A DNA stretch of 64,000 nucleotides from Vibrio sp. RE88 (GCF_013113835.1 NZ_VTYQ01000003.1:744001-808000); one strand, 5' to 3'; positions 17,480 to 27,403 are shown, numbered from the stretch's first letter. Translations and numbers: made by a program. Notes: generated by a model from the sequence alone, not told the origin.

Positions 17480-18838
17480 ATGATCACTCACATCAGTCCG
17501 GCTGGTAGTATGGATCTGCTTTCTCAACTCGAAGTTGAGCGTCTTAAGAAAACTGCCGCCAGTGATCTGTATCAGCTCTACCGAAATTGTACGCTTGCGG
17601 TACTAAATTCAGGTAGCCACACAGATAACTCCAAAGAACTGCTCGATAAATACAAGTCGTTTGACGTCAACGTGGTTCGCCGTGAACGCGGCATCAAACT
17701 CGAACTCAGCCATGCCCCTGAACATGCTTTTGTTGATGGGCACATCATCAAAGGAATTCAGGAACATTTATTCTCTGTATTGCGTGACATTGTCTACGTC
17801 AATATGCACCTTGCAGACAACCAACGTCTTAACTTAACCAATGCCAGCCACATAACCAACTTAGTGTTTGGCATCTTGCGTAACGCGGGCGCGCTAACCC
17901 CGGGTATCGAGCCCAACCTCGTAGTTTGTTGGGGCGGTCACTCCATCAACGGTACGGAATATCAGTACACGCGAGAAGTTGGCCACGAACTAGGCCTACG
18001 CGAACTTAACATCTGTACAGGCTGTGGCCCTGGAGCGATGGAAGGCCCAATGAAAGGCGCCGCTATTGGCCACGCAAAACAGCGTTACTACGATCAACGT
18101 TACTTGGGCCTGACCGAGCCATCCATCATTGCGGCTGAGCCACCAAACCCAATCGTCAACGAACTGGTGATCATGCCAGATATTGAGAAGCGTCTTGAAG
18201 CGTTTGTACGTATGGCGCATGGCATTGTTATCTTCCCCGGTGGCGCAGGGACAGCAGAAGAGCTGCTTTACATTCTTGGCATCATGATGCACCCAGATAA
18301 TGCCCACCAGCCTCTGCCTATCGTTCTCACGGGTCCAAAGGAAAGTGAAGAGTACTTCCGCTCCATTGACCGCTTCATCGGTGAAACGTTAGGCGAAGAA
18401 GCTCAGCGCCACTACGAGATCGTGGTCGATGACCCTGAAAAAGTCGCGCAAATCATGAAACGTGGCATGGCCGATGTTCGACAACATCGCAAAGACACGG
18501 GCGATGCTTACAGCTTCAACTGGTCATTGAAGATTGAGCCAGAGTTTCAACTGCCATTCGAACCGACACATGACAATATGGCCAGCCTGGATCTACACCT
18601 CAATCAGCGTCCGGAAAATCTGGCAGCGGCTCTAAGACAGGCCTTCTCCGGTATTGTTGCGGGTAACGTCAAAGCCGAAGGGATTCGTGAAATTGAGCGT
18701 CATGGTCCGTTTGCCCTTGATGGTGATGCCACACTAATGAAGAAAATGGACAAGCTGTTGCGTGACTTTGTCGAGCAAGATCGTATGAAATTACCCGGTG
18801 GAACCGCTTACGAGCCTTGTTACCAAATTAAGACCTAG
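17480..18838 (+). CDS. ppnN: Pyrimidine/purine nucleotide 5'-monophosphate nucleosidase PpnN
   Basis: A 452-residue LOG-family protein (E. coli YgdH/PpnN, 454 residues). It hydrolyses nucleoside monophosphates to base plus ribose-5-phosphate and is stimulated by (p)ppGpp in E. coli. The Rossmann-type signature [13 protein letters not shown] and the upstream [14 protein letters not shown] block are intact. An extended Shine-Dalgarno, AAGGAGGT, lies 8 bases before the ATG. The gene ends at its own terminator. Confidence 0.95.
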   Translation: MITHISPAGSMDLLSQLEVERLKKTAASDLYQLYRNCTLAVLNSGSHTDNSKELLDKYKSFDVNVVRRERGIKLELSHAPEHAFVDGHIIKGIQEHLFSVLRDIVYVNMHLADNQRLNLTNASHITNLVFGILRNAGALTPGIEPNLVVCWGGHSINGTEYQYTREVGHELGLRELNICTGCGPGAMEGPMKGAAIGHAKQRYYDQRYLGLTEPSIIAAEPPNPIVNELVIMPDIEKRLEAFVRMAHGIVIFPGGAGTAEELLYILGIMMHPDNAHQPLPIVLTGPKESEEYFRSIDRFIGETLGEEAQRHYEIVVDDPEKVAQIMKRGMADVRQHRKDTGDAYSFNWSLKIEPEFQLPFEPTHDNMASLDLHLNQRPENLAAALRQAFSGIVAGNVKAEGIREIERHGPFALDGDATLMKKMDKLLRDFVEQDRMKLPGGTAYEPCYQIKT

Positions 18839-18872
18839 TTTAGCGACTAGCAATCTCTCCCCCATGCTTTAC

Positions 18873-18899
18873 AATAAGGGCTTCTCAGCCCTTATTTTT
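18873..18899 (+). terminator. Terminator of ppnN
   Basis: AATAAGGGCT, loop TCTC, AGCCCTTATT, then a T-rich run. It ends a few bases before the xni start, so xni transcription must begin within or just after it. Confidence 0.85.
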
Positions 18900-18906
18900 G
18901 ATTTTT

Positions 18907-19692
18907 ATGTCTATTCATCTTGTTATCATCGATGCTCTGAATCTCATTCGACGTGTCCATTCGGCGCAACCCGATCCCAACGATATAGCAAGAACCATCA
19001 CCACAACGACACGAACACTGAATCGAATCATCAACGAGTCGCAGCCAACACACATCATCGCGGTATTCGATCATCACCTCCAAGAAAGGGGCTGGCGTGC
19101 TGACGTCCTCCCTGAGTACAAGCAAAACCGAAAACCCATGCCAGAACCGCTGCTTAACGGTTTGGATGCAATTCAGCAAGCATGGTGGGAATTGGGGATT
19201 GATTCTTTGCTGTCTGAAGGCGATGAAGCGGATGATTTGGTGGCGACGTTGGCAATGAAAGTGGCGAGTCACAAAGAGAAGGTGACGATCATTTCAACGG
19301 ACAAGGGCTACTGCCAGTTGCTGTCACCAACTTTGCAGATCCGCGATTACTTTCAACATCGCTGGCTTGATGCACCTTTTATTGATAAAGAATTCGGCGT
19401 CAAACCTTCTCAGCTGGCTGACTACTGGGGGCTGGCTGGCGTGAGTTCCAGTCAGGTACCGGGAGTCCCCGGTGTTGGCCCGAAGGCGGCCAAAGAAATC
19501 CTTACACAGTTTGAAGATATTGAACAGGCCTATGCATCCGATGAGCTGGTCGCTAAATATCGCAAGAAGCTGGATGAACACATCGATTCAGCCCGCCGAT
19601 GTAAGAAAGTTTCTGCGCTGAAAACAGACATTGAGTTGGGTTTCAATCTACAAGATATTCGCTTTACCGGTGCCAATACTCCAACAACCTAA
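18907..19692 (+). CDS. xni: Flap endonuclease Xni (ExoIX)
   Basis: A 261-residue 5'-nuclease-superfamily protein close to E. coli Xni/YgdG. The start MSIHLVIIDALNLIRR fits the family; an upstream in-frame ATG (18898) lies in the ppnN terminator tail and is less likely. Metal-site acidic residues appear in EGDEADDLVATLA and STDKGYCQLLSP, and the helix-hairpin-helix in VPGVPGVGPKAAKEIL. It lacks the polymerase part of Pol I and processes flap substrates. Confidence 0.93.
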   Translation: MSIHLVIIDALNLIRRVHSAQPDPNDIARTITTTTRTLNRIINESQPTHIIAVFDHHLQERGWRADVLPEYKQNRKPMPEPLLNGLDAIQQAWWELGIDSLLSEGDEADDLVATLAMKVASHKEKVTIISTDKGYCQLLSPTLQIRDYFQHRWLDAPFIDKEFGVKPSQLADYWGLAGVSSSQVPGVPGVGPKAAKEILTQFEDIEQAYASDELVAKYRKKLDEHIDSARRCKKVSALKTDIELGFNLQDIRFTGANTPTT

Positions 19693-19883
19693 CGCCAGAT
19701 CAACATCAAGCCTTTGATTATAAAACAATGTTTATAAAATCTGTTGTGAAATCCTTTGCTTTCACACAGTTAACATTCATTTATTCAATACCAGATTCAG
19801 TATTGATTAAATTTCAATCAACATCACAGCACTACTGACTAATTTCTCTATTTTTCATAGCTCCAATAACAAGGAGCATAATA

Positions 19884-20633
19884 ATGAAAAATACTATTTT
19901 ACTAAGTCTTGCTGTTGTCTTTTCACTGCCAGCCGTAGCGCAAACCTGCGGTCAGCACCTCGACGTTGGCTTACCTTCCTCTCAATCTGACCAAGTCCTT
20001 TGCCGCGACGGCTACGCGGTAGGCTACAACTACCAGCTGAAAAACGCAGATTGGGTTGCTTACCACATTACGGCAGAGAGTGTGAACGCCAGCTATAAAC
20101 GCAGCAACAACTTCAAAGAAGATACTGAACTGCCTGATTACGCACGCTCAACCCTCGCCGATTACAGTGGCTCTGGTTACGATCGTGGACACCTTGCCCC
20201 TTCCGCAACAATGGACTTTAGTCAGGAGTCAATGACACAAAGCTTTTTGATGAGCAATATGTCACCTCAGCTTCCGGGCTTTAATCGAGTCGGCTGGCGT
20301 ATTCTGGAGGAGCATGTTCGCGATCTCGCCAATGAATACAACGAACTGTACGTCGTGACTGGGCCAATTTATCAAGGCGGTGAGAGCAGCATTGGCGACA
20401 ATGTCGTGATTCCAAGTGCATTCTATAAAGTCATTCTTGACCCCTACTTCAACGATGCGATTGCGTTTGTAGTCCCACATCGTGATGTTTCCAGTAGCGA
20501 GCTAGCAAGCTTTGTCACCACTATTGACGATGTCGAACAACAAACCGGGCTAGACTTCTTCTCACTACTTAGTGATAGCGTTGAGAACTCAATGGAGTCT
20601 CAGCTTTGGGAGATGTGGCCGACATCAGAGTAA
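19884..20633 (+). CDS. Secreted DNA/RNA non-specific endonuclease
   Basis: A 249-residue protein with a signal peptide (1-19, ending AVAQ) and the DRGH active-site motif of the Serratia nuclease/NucA family (YDRGHLAPSATM, about residues 93-104). The Mg-ligand region follows as SNMSPQLPGFNRVGW. It should degrade extracellular DNA and RNA, for nutrient phosphate or biofilm remodelling; the physiological role is inferred. The 191-base upstream gap holds two inverted repeats of unknown meaning. Confidence 0.9.
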   Translation: MKNTILLSLAVVFSLPAVAQTCGQHLDVGLPSSQSDQVLCRDGYAVGYNYQLKNADWVAYHITAESVNASYKRSNNFKEDTELPDYARSTLADYSGSGYDRGHLAPSATMDFSQESMTQSFLMSNMSPQLPGFNRVGWRILEEHVRDLANEYNELYVVTGPIYQGGESSIGDNVVIPSAFYKVILDPYFNDAIAFVVPHRDVSSSELASFVTTIDDVEQQTGLDFFSLLSDSVENSMESQLWEMWPTSE

Positions 20634-20637
20634 ATGT

Positions 20638-20667
20638 AAAAAACGCTCCCGAGGGAGCGTTTTTTTA
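20638..20667. terminator. Bidirectional terminator between the nuclease gene and rlmM
   Basis: AAAAAACGCTCCC and GGGAGCGTTTTTTT form a strong palindromic stem flanked by A and T tracts. It overlaps the rlmM stop codon by three bases. Confidence 0.9.
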
Positions 20668-21756
20668 TCTTGGTGAGATGTTCGATAAGCACTGAACATG
20701 TACCGTGATCTCTTCACGATCGTGGTAAAGGTGTTTCGCCTGAAGCTTAAATTTCACTTTGTTCTCAATCAGGAAGATCTTGAGGTTTTCAATATCTTCC
20801 AGAACTTCATCGTAACGGCCTTTCATTGGCAGTTTCAGGTTAAACAGCGCTTCTTTGGCCCAACCGCTGATGATCCACTCGCCCATCAATTGAGCAACGC
20901 GAGATGGCTTCTCAACCATGTCACAAATCAGCCAAGTCACGTTTTTACGTGCAGGCTCAAATTTGAAGCCATCTTCCTGATGATGCTTAACCTGACCAGT
21001 TTCCATCAGGCTGTCAGCCATCATGCCATTGTCCACCGCGTGAACAAACATCGAGCGCTTAACCAACTGATAAGTCCAGCCTCCCGGGCACGCACCCAAA
21101 TCGACACCCCACATACCCGCAACAAGACGTTCATCCCATTCTTCTCGTGGAATAAAGACATGAAACGCTTCTTCTAACTTAAGCGTTGAGCGGCTTGGTG
21201 CATCTGCTGGGAATTTAAGACGTGGAATCCCCATAAAGAACTGTGAGTTATTGCTCGGCAGAGAGTAACCAACAAAGCAGTGGCCAGGAGCAACAAAACA
21301 AATATGCAGTACAGGCTTTTTAGGGCTGTCTTTCGGGAACAAAATGCCTTTGCCACGCATGGCTTGGCGCATAGGAACCGTGAACTTACGACAAAACTTA
21401 AGCAACTCTTTCGCTTCATTGGTATCCGGTGTTTCAATGCGGATATCGCCACAACGCGGGAAAGATTCAACCTCGCTGAGCTCCTCTAAAATAGGAGAAA
21501 TACGATCTTCACGTGGAAGGTCTTTAATCTCCACCGCAACCGCAAACATCTGACGTGCGAAAATCAGCGACTTAAAGTCGAGTTCTTTCGCCAGACGTTC
21601 TGCATCACCCGGCTGATAACATTCAAACAGTACGTAACCAGTGTTGTTTTTTACACGAGGGAAGCCAAACACTTCAAGTTGGGTAGCGCGATCCTGAATC
21701 TCTCCAGCACACTCTTTTTCAAAACCAGCTCGGCAGTAGAGCATTAAGTGTTTCAC
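20665..21756 (-). CDS. rlmM: 23S rRNA 2'-O-ribose C2498 methyltransferase
   Basis: A 363-residue SAM-dependent methyltransferase matching E. coli RlmM (366). An N-terminal THUMP-like region is followed by a Rossmann domain with [17 protein letters not shown] as the SAM-binding loop and CDMVEKPSR downstream. It modifies C2498 in the peptidyl transferase region before subunit assembly. The start overlaps the DUF423 stop by 4 bases; gene order gcvA-ygdD-rlmM is that of E. coli. Confidence 0.95.
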   Translation of the reverse strand: MKHLMLYCRAGFEKECAGEIQDRATQLEVFGFPRVKNNTGYVLFECYQPGDAERLAKELDFKSLIFARQMFAVAVEIKDLPREDRISPILEELSEVESFPRCGDIRIETPDTNEAKELLKFCRKFTVPMRQAMRGKGILFPKDSPKKPVLHICFVAPGHCFVGYSLPSNNSQFFMGIPRLKFPADAPSRSTLKLEEAFHVFIPREEWDERLVAGMWGVDLGACPGGWTYQLVKRSMFVHAVDNGMMADSLMETGQVKHHQEDGFKFEPARKNVTWLICDMVEKPSRVAQLMGEWIISGWAKEALFNLKLPMKGRYDEVLEDIENLKIFLIENKVKFKLQAKHLYHDREEITVHVQCLSNISPR

Positions 21757-22154
21757 TGATTCACCTCTTTAATCTGTAACGCTGCGAAAACAAACAGTCC
21801 CCAGCCAAGCATAAAGGTTAAACCGCCAAATGGAGTGATAGGTCCAAACCATTTGATTCCGGTTAATGCAAGGGCGTAGAGGCTGCCACTAAAACAAAAG
21901 ATGCCGATGATAAAGCAATTTGCAGCAAGGGCGAAATATTTTTGCGCTTTCTCAGCCATCCCCATCGAGAGTAAGACTCCACAGAGCAAAATCGCTAGGG
22001 CATGAATAAATTGATACTGGACGCCTGTATTAAAGACCTCCAGTAAATAAGGTGACAATGATTGCTTTAACCCGTGTGCGGCGAAAGCGCCAAGTGCGAC
22101 GCCAACTCCGGCAAATATTCCACCAACGGTAAGTAACTGCTTACTTTTCACCAT
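21753..22154 (-). CDS. ygdD: DUF423 membrane protein (YgdD-like)
   Basis: A 133-residue protein with four predicted transmembrane segments and the family motif [13 protein letters not shown] near the N-terminus, as in YgdD. Function unknown. The start overlaps the preceding hydrolase gene by 14 bases and the stop overlaps rlmM, so it lies inside the gcvA-hydrolase-ygdD-rlmM cluster. Confidence 0.88.
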   Translation of the reverse strand: MVKSKQLLTVGGIFAGVGVALGAFAAHGLKQSLSPYLLEVFNTGVQYQFIHALAILLCGVLLSMGMAEKAQKYFALAANCFIIGIFCFSGSLYALALTGIKWFGPITPFGGLTFMLGWGLFVFAALQIKEVNQ

Positions 22155-22764
22155 AGCTCTCCAATATAAAATCAGCTAAATGCTCAACCGCCAAAGTGGT
22201 ATTGCCCGCTTCGGTGTGACCAGAGCTCTTTCTGGGTTTGAAACTATGATCGCCATCAGGGATAAATTTCACCTTGATGCCATCTGAGAGAGCGAAATCT
22301 TTAAACTCTTCTTGCTTACCAAAAGTATCCCTCTCCCCTTGAAGGATTAAACACGGCTTGTCGAGCGTCGCCAGATGCTCACCTTTGTACTTTTCGGGTT
22401 TACCCGGCGGATGAAAAGGAAAACCTAAACAGGCAATCGCTGCTACATTACCATCTTCAGCAAGCAAGCTGGCCATGCGCCCACCCATGGATTTCCCGCC
22501 AATCACAACCGGTACATCAGAAAATTTAGCAATCACAGCCTGATACGCTTCCAGAAGCTTAGGCGCTCGATCTGGCGGACGACGTTTACCATCTTCGGCA
22601 CGTTTCACCATATATGGAAAGTTAAAACGGACAACTTGAATCCCTTTCTTCGCTAACCCTTTCGCCACCGCCGTCATGAAATCATGATCCATGCCGGCTC
22701 CCGCACCGTGGGCAAAAATAAAAACAGGGTTGCCTTGCTCACCATCAATCAGAAAATCAGTCAT
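22141..22764 (-). CDS. Alpha/beta hydrolase of the KANL3/Tex30-like family
   Basis: A 207-residue alpha/beta-hydrolase: FAHGAGAGMD (oxyanion region), GGKSMGGRMAS (nucleophile elbow, Ser in GKSMGG), a late Asp in LILQGERDTFG and His in PDGDHSFKP complete a triad. ATG at 22764 is the credible start; the longer reading frame extends only into gcvA in another frame. Substrate unknown. E. coli lacks this gene between gcvA and ygdD. Confidence 0.82.
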   Translation of the reverse strand: MTDFLIDGEQGNPVFIFAHGAGAGMDHDFMTAVAKGLAKKGIQVVRFNFPYMVKRAEDGKRRPPDRAPKLLEAYQAVIAKFSDVPVVIGGKSMGGRMASLLAEDGNVAAIACLGFPFHPPGKPEKYKGEHLATLDKPCLILQGERDTFGKQEEFKDFALSDGIKVKFIPDGDHSFKPRKSSGHTEAGNTTLAVEHLADFILESYGEK

Positions 22765-23665
22765 CAAGTAGCTCCTCTTGCTCACTTTGTGCCTTGGCAA
22801 GCATCCAGTCACGGAATGTGGCAATACGCCCCATATCGGCCTGCTTATCATGGCACACCACGTAGAACGCATTCTTAGACACTAACACCTCATCAAATGG
22901 CGCAATCAATCGCCCCGCTTCCATTTCTGGCTGAGCTAACACGTTGTTGCCTAACGCTACCCCTTGCCCGTGAGCAGCGGCTTGTAACACCATCGTAGAA
23001 TGACTAAAGATAGGCCCGTGGTTGACATTGATCCCCTCAATACCATGTTCTTTCGCAAACTGTTTCCAGTCTTTACGTGAAGTATCATGCAGTAAAGTGT
23101 GTTTCTTCAAGTCAGTTAGAGTTTCTAATGGTTTATTGCTCAATAACAGGGATGGAGAGCAAAGTGGAATGAGGAACTCTTGATAGAGTTTATCCGCGCG
23201 CAAACCCGGCCAGTTTCCTCGACCATAGTAAATTGCCACGTCAACATCATCGGTAAGCGAGCCTTCATCCATATCCACCGCTTTAATACGAACATCAATA
23301 TCCGGCTCCTGCTGATTAAAGTCGGCTAAACGCGGAACCAACCATTGAATCGCGAAGCTAGGCGGCAAGCTGATAGTCAATGCGCCCTTCTCACTGCGCT
23401 CTAGCACTTTATCTGTCGCTTCTGAAAGAGAAGTAAAAATATCTTTGATATCCAGAAAGTAACTTTGACCTTCTTCAGTCAGCAGCAATGAACGATTGCG
23501 TCTCCTAAAGAGTTTCAGGCCAAGAAACTCTTCTAACGCTTTGATTTGGTGGCTAACTGCAGCCTGAGTCACAAATAACTCCTCCGCAGCTCTAGTAAAG
23601 CTCAAATGACGTGCAGCAGCTTCGAACACTTTCAGAGAGTTCAAAGGTGGCAATCTTCTAGACAT
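22757..23665 (-). CDS. gcvA: LysR-type regulator GcvA
   Basis: A 302-residue LysR-type protein with the family HTH at residues 19-40 (LSFTRAAEELFVTQAAVSHQIK) and a substrate-binding domain. The start MSRRLPPLNSLKVFEAAARHLSF is that of GcvA, which controls the glycine cleavage operon in response to glycine. As in E. coli, the small RNA gene gcvB is divergent from it, and GcvA is the known activator of gcvB. Confidence 0.93.
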   Translation of the reverse strand: MSRRLPPLNSLKVFEAAARHLSFTRAAEELFVTQAAVSHQIKALEEFLGLKLFRRRNRSLLLTEEGQSYFLDIKDIFTSLSEATDKVLERSEKGALTISLPPSFAIQWLVPRLADFNQQEPDIDVRIKAVDMDEGSLTDDVDVAIYYGRGNWPGLRADKLYQEFLIPLCSPSLLLSNKPLETLTDLKKHTLLHDTSRKDWKQFAKEHGIEGINVNHGPIFSHSTMVLQAAAHGQGVALGNNVLAQPEMEAGRLIAPFDEVLVSKNAFYVVCHDKQADMGRIATFRDWMLAKAQSEQEELLDD

Positions 23666-23722
23666 GGTGCCCTTCCATAAATTGGATTAGTTTTTTTAAT
23701 CTGAAACATTATAAAATGTCCA

Positions 23723-23751
23723 TTGCCTGACGACCAGAGAAATTCTATATT
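23723..23751 (+). promoter_or_regulatory. Candidate gcvB promoter
   Basis: TTGCCT (23723-23728, 4 of 6) and TATATT (23746-23751) are separated by 17 bases and predict a start near 23758. This gives an RNA of about 204 nt, matching the known GcvB length. It lies about 60-90 bases from the gcvA start codon, where GcvA would bind. Confidence 0.65.
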
Positions 23752-23757
23752 TCCCCC

Positions 23758-23961
23758 CGCAGCAAGAGCCAGAACGGCTTGATTCCTTAGTTGAATCAAT
23801 TGGCATATTGTTGCGATGTTGTGTTTGCAAACTCGTATTTCGAGTTAGGTAGGTTTCTACCAAGTTTCGCCTCTCTAACTAGAGACGAAACACATACTTC
23901 CTGTATTTATTTTGACCTGTCTGTCAAATTATTTAGCACCGCCTTCTGGCGGTGTTTTTTT
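23758..23961 (+). ncRNA. gcvB: GcvB small RNA
   Basis: Recognised by position and sequence. It is divergent from gcvA as in E. coli and contains the G/U-rich seed region R1 (GATGTTGTGTTTGCAA, about 23814-23830), the conserved blocks ACTTCCTGTA and ACCTGTCTGTC (23896-23925), and the terminator GCACCGCC-TTCT-GGCGGTGT followed by T6. GcvB is an Hfq-dependent repressor of many amino-acid and peptide transporter mRNAs. The 5' end is a promoter-based estimate. An 85-codon frame crossing it is not credible as a gene. Confidence 0.9.
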
Positions 23962-24030
23962 ATCTGCTTAACTTACCTTAGATACCATTTTGTTATCATG
24001 ACAAAGTCATCAAAAAGCCAAGCAAATAAA

Positions 24031-24062
24031 AAAGCGCAAACCGAATGAACGATTTGCGCTTT
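24031..24062 (-). terminator. Terminator of thiI
   Basis: AAAGCGCAAA and TTTGCGCTTT arms enclose a 12-base loop. On the minus strand the stem is followed by TTTTATTTG, about 20 bases after the thiI stop. Confidence 0.8.
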
Positions 24063-24082
24063 CTAGACTCATAAAGCCTCTA

Positions 24083-25531
24083 TTAAGGGCGGTAAACCTT
24101 AACGTTAGCAAAGCCTTGTTCTTGAAGGTATAACGCTTGTAGGCGGCTCATAACACCACGATCACAGTACAGCAGGTAAGTCTTCGACTGATCTAAATCG
24201 CCAAACTGCGTACCCAACTTATAGAAAGGCAGGTGTTTCACTTCAACGCCGTCGATCTCAAGTGGATTATCGTCTTCTTCTTCCGGGCTGCGGATATCAA
24301 GAACAATCGCGTGTTGCTCAACCGCTTGCACCTGCTCTACTTCTGGCGCTGCTGCTTCGGTTTCTTTAGCAATATCACGAATGTCCATCTGACGAGCATC
24401 ACGGACTACTTGCTCAAGAATGCTGAAATCGAACTTGTCTTCTTCTGCGTCAAGTTTAGCTTTAACGGCTTTTACTGTCGGTTTCTTCGAAATCACACCA
24501 CAGTATTCAGGCATCGTCTTCGCAAAGTCTTCCGTACCGATGTCGCGCGCTAGATTGATGATGTCTTCTTTATCCCAGTTGATAAGCGGGCGCAGAATTA
24601 ACGTATCTGTGACGTTATCAATATGGCGCAAGTTAGTGAGCGTCTGGCTTGATACCTGGCCTAATGCTTCCCCCGTCACCAACGCTTCAATCTTGAATTT
24701 CTCAGCCACCATACCAGCGGCACGCATAAACATACGCTTGAGGATAACGCCCATTTGGCCATCATCGACCTTCTCAAGAATCTCAGCCACAACTGGCTCA
24801 AAATCAATCGAGATAAAGCGTACCTTGGCAGAAGAACCGTACTTGTTCCAAAGATAGTGAGACACCTGCTTAACACCGATTTCGTGCGCTGGGCCACCTA
24901 GGTTAAAGAAACAGTAATGAACTTTAGAGCCGCGTTTGATGTGCAGGTAACTTGAAACACCAGAATCAAAACCACCAGAAATCAGACTCAATACGTCTTC
25001 CTGAGTGCCTAGAGGGAAGCCGCCCAGACCTTTGTGACGCTTGATCACCTGGTTAAGCTTCTCGTTTGCGACTTCCACTTTAACCGTCACATCAGGGTTG
25101 CGCAGTTTAACGCTCGCACTTTCAATCGCTTGGTTCAGACCTCCACCAACGTAGCGTTCCAGCTCAATGGAGGTGAAATCATGCTTGCCGCGACGCTTAG
25201 CTCGAACAACGAACGTTTTGCCTTCAAGGCTAGGACGGTTGAGTTCAAGAACCTGCTCGAAGATGTCGTGCAAATCTTTAAATTCTGATTGCTGAACTTC
25301 CAGTACATGGTGAATACCTGGAGTTTGAGTCAACACTTCCACTGTTTCTTTGTAGAACTCATCCGTTTCCGCAGTGACTTCAATGTGGTCGCGACGGTTG
25401 AAAACAGCAACAGACTCTGTACGACTCTTAATAATGTTACGGATATTACACTCAAGAATCTTTGTGAAGCGCTTACGCACAGACTCACTTTTTACAAAAA
25501 TTTCTGGATGGGGCTTTACGATAAATTTCAT
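24083..25531 (-). CDS. thiI: tRNA 4-thiouridine synthase / thiamine sulphur-carrier enzyme ThiI
   Basis: A 482-residue protein with an N-terminal ferredoxin-like/THUMP region (1-165), the PP-loop [12 protein letters not shown] (about 189-200), the internal Cys in [12 protein letters not shown] (about 344) and a C-terminal rhodanese domain with its persulphide Cys in [12 protein letters not shown]. This is the full gamma-proteobacterial form, serving s4U8 formation in tRNA and thiazole synthesis. In E. coli thiI is divergent from xseB-ispA-dxs; here pomBA is inserted between. Confidence 0.96.
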   Translation of the reverse strand: MKFIVKPHPEIFVKSESVRKRFTKILECNIRNIIKSRTESVAVFNRRDHIEVTAETDEFYKETVEVLTQTPGIHHVLEVQQSEFKDLHDIFEQVLELNRPSLEGKTFVVRAKRRGKHDFTSIELERYVGGGLNQAIESASVKLRNPDVTVKVEVANEKLNQVIKRHKGLGGFPLGTQEDVLSLISGGFDSGVSSYLHIKRGSKVHYCFFNLGGPAHEIGVKQVSHYLWNKYGSSAKVRFISIDFEPVVAEILEKVDDGQMGVILKRMFMRAAGMVAEKFKIEALVTGEALGQVSSQTLTNLRHIDNVTDTLILRPLINWDKEDIINLARDIGTEDFAKTMPEYCGVISKKPTVKAVKAKLDAEEDKFDFSILEQVVRDARQMDIRDIAKETEAAAPEVEQVQAVEQHAIVLDIRSPEEEDDNPLEIDGVEVKHLPFYKLGTQFGDLDQSKTYLLYCDRGVMSRLQALYLQEQGFANVKVYRP

Positions 25532-25645
25532 AATTCACTTCACAAGTTAACTGTTTCGCTATTCTCACGCTCTATGGAGCCTAGCAGCTCGGCTTAGTTA
25601 TAAGCTGCCTCTAAGGGCGCAAGATTATACATGAAGCAAAGACCA

Positions 25646-25675
25646 TAAAAAAGACGAGCATTTCGCTCGCCTTTT
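25646..25675 (-). terminator. Terminator of pomAB
   Basis: On the minus strand GGCGAGC, loop GAAAT, GCTCGTC then TTTTTT, directly after the pomB stop. Confidence 0.8.
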
Positions 25676-25677
25676 TC

Positions 25678-26628
25678 TTAGTTAGAACTTGGTAAGGATG
25701 GGACTTCATCACTATAAAGAGGTTCGCCCTGCATAATACTGATTTCAACGCGTCGGTTACGCGAGCGCTGCGCTTCAGTATCATTCGGTCCTAGTGGCTG
25801 CGTATCTGCCATACCGCGAACCTGAAGACGCTGATGAGAGAAGCCTCGAACTTTTTCCATCTCCTGTGCGACAGACACTGCGCGCTGAGCGGACAAATCC
25901 CAGTTGGAACGATATAGCTCAGAATCAATGCGCTGGTTATCGGTATGACCAGAAACTCGCACTATCCCCGGAATATCTTTGACTAACTCGGCAATCTGTC
26001 TGACTAAAGGTCGGAACTTAGGCTGAAGGAATGCAGACCCTTCGGGGAATGCCCCTTTCTCACGAATACGGATATCAATCTGCTGGCCTAAATTCTCAAC
26101 TTCAATCGCGCCTTGCTCAATTTCACGCTCCAAAGCTTTCTTGATGCTCTCCATCAATGTTTCCAGCTCTTGAGAAAGCTCCGCTGACTGCTGCTGTTCG
26201 CTGTCTGATTCTGAGTTTTGACTATCCTGAGTTGACGTATCAGGTGACTTACCACCGGTTTGCTTACCTTTATCACGCTGCGTACCACCAGCACGATCAG
26301 ATTCACCTTCATGAAACTCCAGTGTCTGCTGAGTAATATCGATGGTTTGCTGCATGATGACATCAATCGGAGTCGGCTCAGGTCGCCCAGGGCGAAACTC
26401 CTGCGCAATGATACTGGTACCCTTAGGAATATCTTTAACTTCCAGTCGGTTCTGTACACCGAACGCAAACTTCATTGAACCTGCGATCTGCTTGAACTTC
26501 AGTACGTCCATCTCAGAAAACGACAACAGAAGTACGAAGAAGCACATCAACAGTGACATCAAGTCAGCAAATGTTCCCATCCACAGTGGTAAACCGGGGG
26601 GCGGGCATTTTGGTTCTTCATCTTCCAT
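25678..26628 (-). CDS. pomB: Sodium-driven flagellar stator protein PomB
   Basis: A 316-residue MotB-family stator. One N-terminal transmembrane helix carries the ion-binding Asp (WMGTFADLMSLLM, Asp22, equivalent to Asp24 of V. alginolyticus PomB). A Gln/Ser/Asp-rich linker (about 100-150) and a C-terminal OmpA-like peptidoglycan-binding domain (SGHTDNQRIDSELYRSNWDLSAQRA) follow. The near identity of the N-terminal 95 residues to remembered Vibrio PomB supports Na+ rather than proton coupling. It follows pomA by 10 bases. Confidence 0.95.
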   Translation of the reverse strand: MEDEEPKCPPPGLPLWMGTFADLMSLLMCFFVLLLSFSEMDVLKFKQIAGSMKFAFGVQNRLEVKDIPKGTSIIAQEFRPGRPEPTPIDVIMQQTIDITQQTLEFHEGESDRAGGTQRDKGKQTGGKSPDTSTQDSQNSESDSEQQQSAELSQELETLMESIKKALEREIEQGAIEVENLGQQIDIRIREKGAFPEGSAFLQPKFRPLVRQIAELVKDIPGIVRVSGHTDNQRIDSELYRSNWDLSAQRAVSVAQEMEKVRGFSHQRLQVRGMADTQPLGPNDTEAQRSRNRRVEISIMQGEPLYSDEVPSLPSSN

Positions 26629-26638
26629 ACCAGCGACC

Positions 26639-27403
26639 TTACTCGTTATCTACGTCAAGAGCACGCTTACCTTCATTGAGGTAGTTCTTCAGATAGCTGT
26701 CGATAACGCGTGGGTTTTGTCCATCCTGAATAGCAAGCACACCATCCATGATTAGGCGACGGTTGAGTTTTTCCTGATCGCGGCGCAGTGACAGTTTGTC
26801 TGCAATAGGGAAAAACACCATGTTAGATAAGATTGCTCCGTAGAGCGTCGTCAGAAGTGCGACCGCCATTGCCGGGCCGATCGCTTTCGGGTCATCCATG
26901 TTAGACAACATGGCAACCAGACCAACTAGCGTACCGATCATCCCCATTGCCGGAGCAACGTCTCCGAACGCGCGGAATACGCTCGCACCAAAGTCATGGC
27001 GCTCATCGGTCAGGACAATGTCTTTTTGCAGTGCCGCACGAACAACGTCCGCATCATGACCATCGACCAGTAAATCGATGCCTTTCTGCATAAAGTTGTT
27101 CGTGATCTCCATTTCTTCGAGAGCCAGAAAGCCACCTTTACGTGCTGCGTCCGCCATTTCGACCACTTTAGCAATCAGATCTTCAGGTTCGTCGACTTTG
27201 AACATGAAAGCTTTGCCCGCAATCTTAGCCGCACCGAAAAACTGCCCCATGGTAAATTTCATCAGGACAACGAAGGTCGAGCCACCAACTACGATTAGAA
27301 TAGAGGTCACATCGACGAACATCATTATGCTTCCGCCCAGAATCATCGCCATGATTACGAAAGCAAAGCCGCCAATGAGCCCTATCAGCGTTGCTAAATC
27401 CAC
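26639..27403 (-). CDS. pomA: Sodium-driven flagellar stator protein PomA
   Basis: A 254-residue MotA-family protein with four transmembrane segments (two near the N-terminus, two at about 150-210) and a large cytoplasmic loop. GTLVGLVAMLSNMDDP is typical of the third helix and following loop. PomA4-5PomB2 complexes conduct Na+ and drive the polar flagellum. It is first in a two-gene operon with a candidate sigma-28 promoter 41 bases upstream. Confidence 0.95.
   Translation of the reverse strand: MDLATLIGLIGGFAFVIMAMILGGSIMMFVDVTSILIVVGGSTFVVLMKFTMGQFFGAAKIAGKAFMFKVDEPEDLIAKVVEMADAARKGGFLALEEMEITNNFMQKGIDLLVDGHDADVVRAALQKDIVLTDERHDFGASVFRAFGDVAPAMGMIGTLVGLVAMLSNMDDPKAIGPAMAVALLTTLYGAILSNMVFFPIADKLSLRRDQEKLNRRLIMDGVLAIQDGQNPRVIDSYLKNYLNEGKRALDVDNE

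Noticed and set aside
19745..19766. TGTGAAA...TTTCACA as a CRP site before the nuclease gene
   Set aside because: TGTGA and TCACA are 12 bases apart, not 6, so it is not a CRP site; listed only as an unexplained dyad.
20698..21177. A long (159-codon) plus-strand frame
   Set aside because: It lies fully antisense to rlmM, a clear conserved gene, and has shadow-like composition.
23791..24048. An 85-codon open frame on the plus strand
   Set aside because: It covers the GcvB RNA and its terminator, has no ribosome-binding site and an implausible composition (Cys/Phe-rich). The RNA explains the sequence.
23998..24048. A 16-residue frame starting ATGACAAAGTCATC
   Set aside because: Its end lies inside the thiI terminator, there is no good Shine-Dalgarno, and it is too short to support.
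24420..24857. A long (145-codon) plus-strand frame
   Set aside because: Antisense to thiI with Ser/Thr/Arg-rich composition typical of a shadow frame.
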